Assembly (NCBI GenBank): GCA_021464415.1
Contig: CM038471.1
Location: forward strand, 11,861,173 to 11,925,172
Source: Lonicera japonica
Taxonomy: Eukaryota; Streptophyta; Magnoliopsida; Dipsacales; Caprifoliaceae
DNA: 64,000 nt
Reading direction: 5' to 3'
The stretch's first letter is position 1; each line of letters begins with the position of its first letter. The notes under the pieces were generated by a model. That model saw nothing but the letters and a program-made list of their open reading frames with translations. It had not been told where the DNA came from and ran no database searches. Both the position numbers and the translations under genes were made by a program. Positions 58,387 to 64,000 of the stretch are shown one piece after another.

Positions 58387-58915
58387 AGACTTGAAGTTCC
58401 ATAATTATTATTCTAGACCTAAAGATCCATGAATTATATTAGGGACCTGAAGTTCTCTAATATTTATTTGGAACCTGAAGTTCCATAATCATAATTCAGG
58501 ACCTGAAGATCCATGAATTATATTAGGGACCTGAAGTTCTCTAATATTTATTTGGAACCTGAAGTTCCATAATCATAATTCAGGACCAGAAGATCCATGA
58601 ATTATATTAGGGACCTGAAGTTCTCTAATATTTATTTGGAACCTGAAGTTCCATAATCATAATTCAGGACCTGAAGATCCATGAATTATATTAGGGACCT
58701 GAAGTTCTCTAATATTTATTTGGAACCTGAAGTTCCATAATCATAATTCAGGACCTGAAGATCCATGAATTATATTAGGGACCTGAAGTTCTCTAATATT
58801 TATTTGGAACCTTAAATTTCATAATCATTATCTTGGACCTGAAGATCCATAGATTATATTAGGGACCTGAAGTTCCCTAATATTTATTTGGAACTTGAAG
58901 TTTTTATAAAACATA
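58387..58915 (+). repeat. 84-bp higher-order repeat built from three 28-bp monomers
   Basis: GGGACCTGAAGTTCTC recurs at 58442, 58526, 58610, 58694, 58778 and (decayed) 58862, exactly 84 bp apart. Each 84-bp unit is three 28-bp monomers that share ACCTGAAG(T/A)TC but differ in the other half. Middle units are nearly identical and outer units decayed. Scattered single monomers continue at 59080-59170. No open frame of note. Confidence 0.92.
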
Positions 58916-59257
58916 CTTCAATAATTAAACCTGCAATTTTTATATTAACTTAATAAGTTTTATTTAAATTGCATGTAAATATGTGTGCGCTATTGTTTAT
59001 TCTACTCTTCTTCTTTTAAACTTAATAATTAAACGACTGTAAATGTAATGGATCAAAATAAGGCCATATTTTACAAGCCTGAAGTCTTGATAGAACCTGA
59101 AGTTCTATAATTAATTTTTTTTTATTTTATGAGCCCGAAGTCTCATAATTCAAGAACCTGAAGTTCTTATCCATGAAATAATGATTGGCCAAAAATATTT
59201 GAATTTATTGATCCTTTATTAGTAATTAATTTACAATAATTCTCTTTTGCAGTCATA

Positions 59258-59600
59258 ATGTCGAATATCACTAAACTCGAATTTAAGACCCTTGAGCTTA
59301 ATGGCAATAACTACTTAAACTGGCATTTGATGCTAAACTTCATTTAACTGCCAAAAATCTTGGAAGGAAATAAATTATCCTCACAGGACAAAGCTTCAGC
59401 TCTTATCTCCTTACGTCACCACATTCATGATGATTTAAAAAAATGAGTACATGACTGAGGAAGACCCGTTGGGTCTCTGGCAATCCCTGAAGGATAGATA
59501 TGACCACCAGAAGTTGGTCATCTTGCCTAGTGCTCGCAATGAATGGATAAATTTACGATTCCAGGATTTTAAAACAGTGGCTGACCTACGCAAAGTATCC
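59258..59600 (+). pseudogene. gag: Copia gag, truncated and frameshifted
   Basis: The ATG at 59258 starts a Copia gag N-terminus (LNGNNYLNW). A one-base loss near 59330 and a one-base gain in the A7 run at 59437-59443 break the frame. EEDPLGLW and DRYDHQK follow in the frame that opens at 59451. At about 59600 the sequence jumps directly to post-protease sequence, so the gag C-terminus is deleted. Confidence 0.85.
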
Positions 59601-61560
59601 ACCATAGCTGGACATGCGCAAATAATTGAAGGCTCCGGAAGAGCCCATGTGATGTTACCAAATGGTACCCACATTTTTATAAAAGATGCATTATTCTCAA
59701 GCAGTTCCAGAAGAAACTTGCTTAGTTTTAAAGATATTAGAATGAATGGGTATCATATTGACACGAAAAATGAAGGTAATAAGAAATTCTTATGCATCAC
59801 TACTAGTGTTCCGAGCCAGAAGCTCCCACTAGAAAAATTAAGTGCTTTCTCCTCGGGTCTCTATTGCACAACATTATCTAATGTTGAGTCACACTCAGTT
59901 ATGAGCCAAAAGCTAAAGTCTAAAATACCGAAAATTAGTGATCCCAAGGCCTTAAGATTGTGGCATGATAGATCAGGACACTCAGGAACAACCATGTTGA
60001 GCAAGATAATAGATAACTCTTATGGGCACTCATTGGCGAACCATCAGCTGACCATACCAAGTGACTATTTATGCACCCCTTGTTCACAAGGTAAACTCAT
60101 CACAAAACCTTCGTACCTTAAAATTTCTTCTGAAGCACCATCTTTTCTCCAAAGAATACATGGCGATATTTGTGGCCCTATAGATCCCCCAAGTGGACCT
60201 TTTAGGTATTTTATGGTTTTAATTGATGCTTCCACCCGCTGGTCAGATATAAGCTTACTTTCTACTAGAAACATTGTTTTTGCACGCCTATTGGCACATA
60301 TCATTAAACTTAGGTCGCAATTCCCAGATCAACCTATTAAGTCTATAAGACTTGATAATGCAGCTGAGTTTACTTCTCAAGTTTTTGATGATTATTGTTT
60401 ATCCATAGGGATAAAAGTTGAACACCCCGTCCCACATGTTCACACCCAAAATGGTTTAGCCGAATCCTTGATTAAGCGTCTTCAACTTATTGCAAGGCCT
60501 TTACTCATGCAATCTAGGTTACCTGTTAGTGCCTGGGGACATGCTATATTGCATGCATTAAAACTGATCAGACTTAGACCTACAGCTTATCACACATTTT
60601 CTCCTGCACAACTAGTAACCGGTTTTCAACCAAATCTATCACATTTGCGTAAATTTGGTTGTGCAGTTTATGTTCTTATTCTGCCTCCCCAGCGTACTAA
60701 GATGGGCCCTCAACGACGACTAGGGATCTATGTAGGTTTTGATTCACCTTCCATTATTCGGTATTTAGAACCAATGACAGGAGATGTGTTTATTACACGT
60801 TTTTTAGATTGTCAATTTGATGAGACAGTATTCCCGCCGTTAGGGGGAGATAAGAAGGTTCCTGAAGAACTATCCGTTCCAGAAGAACGGCGAGAAATAT
60901 CTTGGAATAGTCTCACATTGTCTCATCTGGACCCACGAACATCAGAATGTGAGAAAGAAGTACGGAGAATAGTACATTTGCAAGAAATTGCAAATAAATT
61001 ACCTGATGGATTTAATGATGCATCAAATGTAATAAAATCACATGTGCCAGCTATGAATGCACTTGCTAGAATCAATGTCCTTAAAGGACAAAATAAAAAT
61101 ATGGCAGCTAATGAATCTGCGCCACGCCAGAAGCGTGGCAGACCTATAGGTTCCAAAAACTCAGCTCCCCGAAAGAGGAAGACTGAGCAATCATGCCCTA
61201 AGAACACTCCTGAAGAGGTTCCCCATTTCACTCAAGAAGAGGTCATGGGAAAATCCACTCTCTCTAAGGCCCCAGAAGAGGTCATTGTTTTAGAAAAAGT
61301 CCCTGCAGAGACTATAAAAGCCCCTGAAGAGGCATTGGTACCAAATAATGAAGAGATCTCTATACTTTACACTTATTCGAGAGAGATGTGGAATAGAAAC
61401 AAAAAGGTCATCGATGACGTATTTGCATTTATAGTAGCTACTGAAGTATCAAAGGGCAATGATGAAAATAATACAGAACCACGTACATTAATTGAATGTC
61501 GACAAAGAGAAGATTGGCCAAAAATGGAAAATTGCCATCAAGGCAGAATTAGAGTCTCTA
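59600..61560 (+). pseudogene. pol (INT): Copia integrase with the protease core deleted
   Basis: One open frame from 59451 to 61565. After the deletion junction it has the end of the protease region (MLPNGTHIFIKDAL), the zinc-binding LWHDRSGH...CTPC (59960-60075), catalytic Asp in HGDICGP (about 60162), Asp in RLDNAAEF (about 60350) and Glu in NGLAESLIK (about 60465), then a long Lys/Pro/Glu-rich linker with repeated P(E/A)E motifs. The protease DSG-type motif is absent. The deletion kept the reading frame. A one-base gain near 61525 ends the frame at the RT start. Confidence 0.9.
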
Positions 61561-63099
61561 AATAAACGTGGTATATTTGGACCTATAGTACAAACCCCAA
61601 AAGGTGTTAACCCTGTAGGTTATAAATGGGTGTTTGTAAAGAAAAGGAATGAAAAGAATGAAATCACACGATACAAGGCACGACTTGTGGCACAAGGTTT
61701 CTTGCAGAAACCTGGGATTGATTATGATCAAACATATTCCCCTGTTATGGATGCAATAACTTTCAGATATCTGATAAGTTTAGCAGTTACTGAAAGCTTG
61801 GATATGAGACTCATGGATGTTGTAACTGCTTATTTATACGGGGACTTAGACACAAATATATATATGAAAATCCCAGAAGGATTTACTTTGCCTGAAGCAA
61901 AGCCAAGGAGTACGTACTCGATACAATTAAGACGTTCACTATACGGACTTAAGCAATCCGGAAGAATGTGGTACAATCGTCTTAGTCAATATTTGTCTAA
62001 GGAAGGATATGAAAACAATCCCATTTGCCCATGTGTCTTTATAAAGAAATTCTTAAAAGGATTTTCTATAGTAGCAGTTTATGTAGATGATATTAATCTA
62101 ATCGGGACTCCAGAAGAGCTCGAAAAAACTGCTAACTATTTGAAGAAGGAATTTGAAATGAAGGACCTTGGGAAAACAAAATTATGTCTCAGCCTGCAGA
62201 TCGAGAGAAGCACTAGTGGGATATTAGTCCATCAATCTAACTATACTGAGAATGTATTGAAACGTTTTGGTATGGACAAAGCACATCCACTAAGTACTTC
62301 CATGGTTGTCCGGTCTTTAGATGTAAAGAAAGATTCATACCGTCCTAAGGAAGATGATGAAGAAGTATTGGGTCCTGAAGTACCATATTTAAGTGCGATT
62401 GGTGCCCTATTATATTTAGCACAATGTACTAGGCCGGATATTTCATTCTCAATTAATTTGCTTGCTAGATATAGCTCAGCACCAACTAAACGACATTGGA
62501 CTGGTGTCAAACATATCCTCAGATATTTACGAGGAACCACTGATTTAGGCTTATTTTATTCACATAATTCTAATGGTTCTGAGTTAATAGGATATGCAGA
62601 TTCAGGATATCTTTCTGATCCTCATAAGGCACGATCTCAAACAGGTTATGTATTTCTTAGTGGTAATACCGCTATCTCTTGGCGATCTACTAAACAAACT
62701 TTAGTAGCCACTTCTTCTAATCATTCTGAAATTTTAGCTCTTCATGAAGCTAGTCGAGAATGTGTGTGGTTGAGATCTTTAATCCATCATATTCGCAGTT
62801 CTTGTCAGTTGTCTTCTATTACAGATGTTCCAAGTATTATCTATGAAGACAATGCAGCGTGTATAGCACAAATTCAAGAAGGTTTCATCAAAGGTGACAG
62901 GACTAAACATATTTCACCTAAGTTCTTCTTCACCCACGAGCTTCAGAAGAATAAAGAGATTGAAGTCAAGCAAATCCGTTCAAGTGATAACTTAGTTGAT
63001 CTGTTCACAAAATCATTACCAAAGCCGATATTCCAGAAGTTAGTTTATGATATTGGCATGCGTCGACTTTATAACAAAATATATAAATGTTGTCATTAG
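61492..63099 (+). CDS. pol (RT-RNase H): Copia reverse transcriptase and RNase H, open frame
   Basis: 535 codons, open to the stop at 63097-63099. The natural protein would start upstream in the integrase frame; the ATG at 61492 is only the first in this frame. Motifs: [28 protein letters not shown] (catalytic Asp, about 61815), YGLKQSGRMWYN, YVDD at 62080-62091, then RNase H with YADSGY (about 62600), SSNHSEI (Glu) and YEDNAACI (about 62845). Both domains look intact. They copy the element RNA and degrade the template. Confidence 0.92.
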   Translation: MNVDKEKIGQKWKIAIKAELESLNKRGIFGPIVQTPKGVNPVGYKWVFVKKRNEKNEITRYKARLVAQGFLQKPGIDYDQTYSPVMDAITFRYLISLAVTESLDMRLMDVVTAYLYGDLDTNIYMKIPEGFTLPEAKPRSTYSIQLRRSLYGLKQSGRMWYNRLSQYLSKEGYENNPICPCVFIKKFLKGFSIVAVYVDDINLIGTPEELEKTANYLKKEFEMKDLGKTKLCLSLQIERSTSGILVHQSNYTENVLKRFGMDKAHPLSTSMVVRSLDVKKDSYRPKEDDEEVLGPEVPYLSAIGALLYLAQCTRPDISFSINLLARYSSAPTKRHWTGVKHILRYLRGTTDLGLFYSHNSNGSELIGYADSGYLSDPHKARSQTGYVFLSGNTAISWRSTKQTLVATSSNHSEILALHEASRECVWLRSLIHHIRSSCQLSSITDVPSIIYEDNAACIAQIQEGFIKGDRTKHISPKFFFTHELQKNKEIEVKQIRSSDNLVDLFTKSLPKPIFQKLVYDIGMRRLYNKIYKCCH

Positions 63100-63375
63100 G
63101 GGGAGTAGATAATCAGGGGGAGCATCCTGAAGTATGCTACCTAATATTTGCACGCTGTACTCTTTTTCCTTTAACTAGGTTTTGTCCCATTGGGTTTTCC
63201 TAGTAAAGGTTTTAATGAGGCAGCATATTGTGCATTTGATACCGATTCAATGATCCAGAAGAATGTTGTACTCTTTTTCCTTCACTTTGGTTTTTTCCCA
63301 CTGGGTTTTTCCTTAGGAAGGTTTTAATGAGGCAGTTATCATTGAATTGTGACATAATGGACATCCAAGGGGGAG
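63100..63375 (+). other. Copia 3' untranslated region and polypurine tract
   Basis: Contains two near-copies of a CCCA(T/C)TGGGTTTT(C/T)CC...AGG(C)AG block at 63188 and 63298. The tract AAGGGGGAG (63367-63375) precedes the 3' LTR, and a second AGGGGGAG-type tract is near 63098-63123. Confidence 0.75.
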
Positions 63376-63615
63376 TGTTATAAAATATTAATATGTGGAT
63401 GTCCATAACTAATATTGCAAGATACAATTTATCCCACATTGGAATTGTGGTATGAATGAGGGATTGCATAATAGTATATATAGTGGATTTGTCCCACATT
63501 GATTATGTAGAGAAGTAAGGAGGTTAGCTCTTAATATAAATAGAGCTAACCCCTACACATATTGGATATCAGTTGAATAATAAGATTCTTTCTTTCTCTC
63601 TCTATTATTTCAACA
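63376..63615 (+). repeat. Copia 3' LTR (240 bp)
   Basis: Appears identical to the 5' LTR, with TATA box at 63535-63542. Confidence 0.95.
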
Positions 63616-64000
63616 GTTTAATAATTAAATAACAGATTAATTTGTCCAATGTCCAATGTTCGAACATGTGTAAATCTTCTCAAGGAAATTTTATTTATTA
63701 ATTTTGTTTGATTTAACTTTTTAAATTATTGTCAATAGATCGGATATGTTAATATGTAATTTTTTTTTTGTAGATTATATTATTCGTTTAGATTGTTCGA
63801 TCTCACCCATACCAAATTTTATTGGTCGTTTCTTTATACTTTTTTATAGTTTAAATTTAAAAATAAAGCAATGTCTACTAGAAAATATACACATGGATGG
63901 AAAAAAAAAGGTTAGAAGAGTTTATTCAATCAAAAAAAGATGCTATCGATAAATTTGTTAAGCAGAAATATGGTTCATGTGAAAATTCAAGTACCGGAAA
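63616..64000 (+). repeat. Segment R, copy v, right of the young Copia element
   Basis: Continues from 57812 after the GTTTA duplication and matches 380-940 in order, with internal losses including the TC run. Runs off the window. Confidence 0.75.

Larger units (their letters stand above)
57813..63615 (+). mobile_element. Young Ty1/Copia element with a gag-protease deletion
   Basis: LTRs 57813-58052 and 63376-63615 (240 bp each) appear identical by eye, with an exact duplication GTTTA (57808-57812, 63616-63620). Internal order is gag, integrase, RT, RNase H. The end of gag, the zinc knuckle and the protease active site are missing, and small frameshifts are present, so it could move only with help. 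The host site is segment R copy v, and copy i shows the empty site. Confidence 0.95.

Overview
The window reads as intergenic DNA from a land plant, most likely a eudicot with a repeat-rich genome. The coding material I can name belongs to transposable elements: plant Ty3/Gypsy (Athila type), Ty1/Copia, a Gypsy remnant, and small DNA elements (Helitron, Tourist-like and Mutator-like MITEs, a SINE, a LINE tail). I see no intact host gene, rRNA or tRNA. No diagnostic host gene is present, so the species cannot be fixed.

Layout. 1-3966: degenerate AT-rich repeats plus a 1.26-kb Helitron ending in a hairpin and CTAG. 3967-24311: a Copia element whose 5' LTR was split by a 13.3-kb Athila-type Gypsy element (4250-17576); the Athila integrase was itself split by a 1.4-kb solo LTR of Sirevirus type (11205-12603). 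That is three insertion layers, each with TG...CA ends and a 5-bp target duplication (one exact, two with one or two mismatches). 24312-30536: MITE-like sequence, a minus-strand solo LTR (26114-27874), a decayed segmental repeat and a second Helitron copy. 30537-32328: solo LTR of a second Athila-like subfamily. 34326-37784: a shrunken Gypsy element with gag remnants only, its 3' LTR split by a minus-strand solo LTR of the first Athila family. 38367-57812 and 63616-64000: three successive copies of a roughly 4-5-kb non-coding unit ('R'), peppered with a MULE-type MITE, Tourist-type MITEs, SINE copies, a LINE tail, a second Athila-like solo LTR and an inverted-repeat block carrying a Gypsy gag fragment. 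57813-63615: a very young Copia element (240-bp LTRs that look identical) that is nevertheless missing the end of gag and the protease core.

How the genes fit together. In each full-length element the order is LTR, primer site, gag, protease, then integrase/RT/RNase H in Copia order or RT/RNase H/integrase in Gypsy order, then polypurine tract and LTR. The Athila element adds a third ORF (398 codons, intact) behind pol. Every gag-pol is broken by frameshifts or stops, so none is autonomous as read.

The most unusual signal is architectural. Three LTR families that look unrelated each carry arrays of perfect or near-perfect palindromes spaced mostly about 20-22 bp apart: CCATGATCGATCATGG in Athila (LTRs, the pol-ORF3 gap and a solo LTR), CCATCAGTCGACTGATGG in the Sirevirus-like LTR, and a TGTCGCGCGACA-type motif in the 26-28 kb LTR. 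The palindromes differ but the spacing is shared. The outer Copia leader adds three GTCACTGT/ACAGTGAC hairpins. This is the best candidate for an undescribed regulatory system here.
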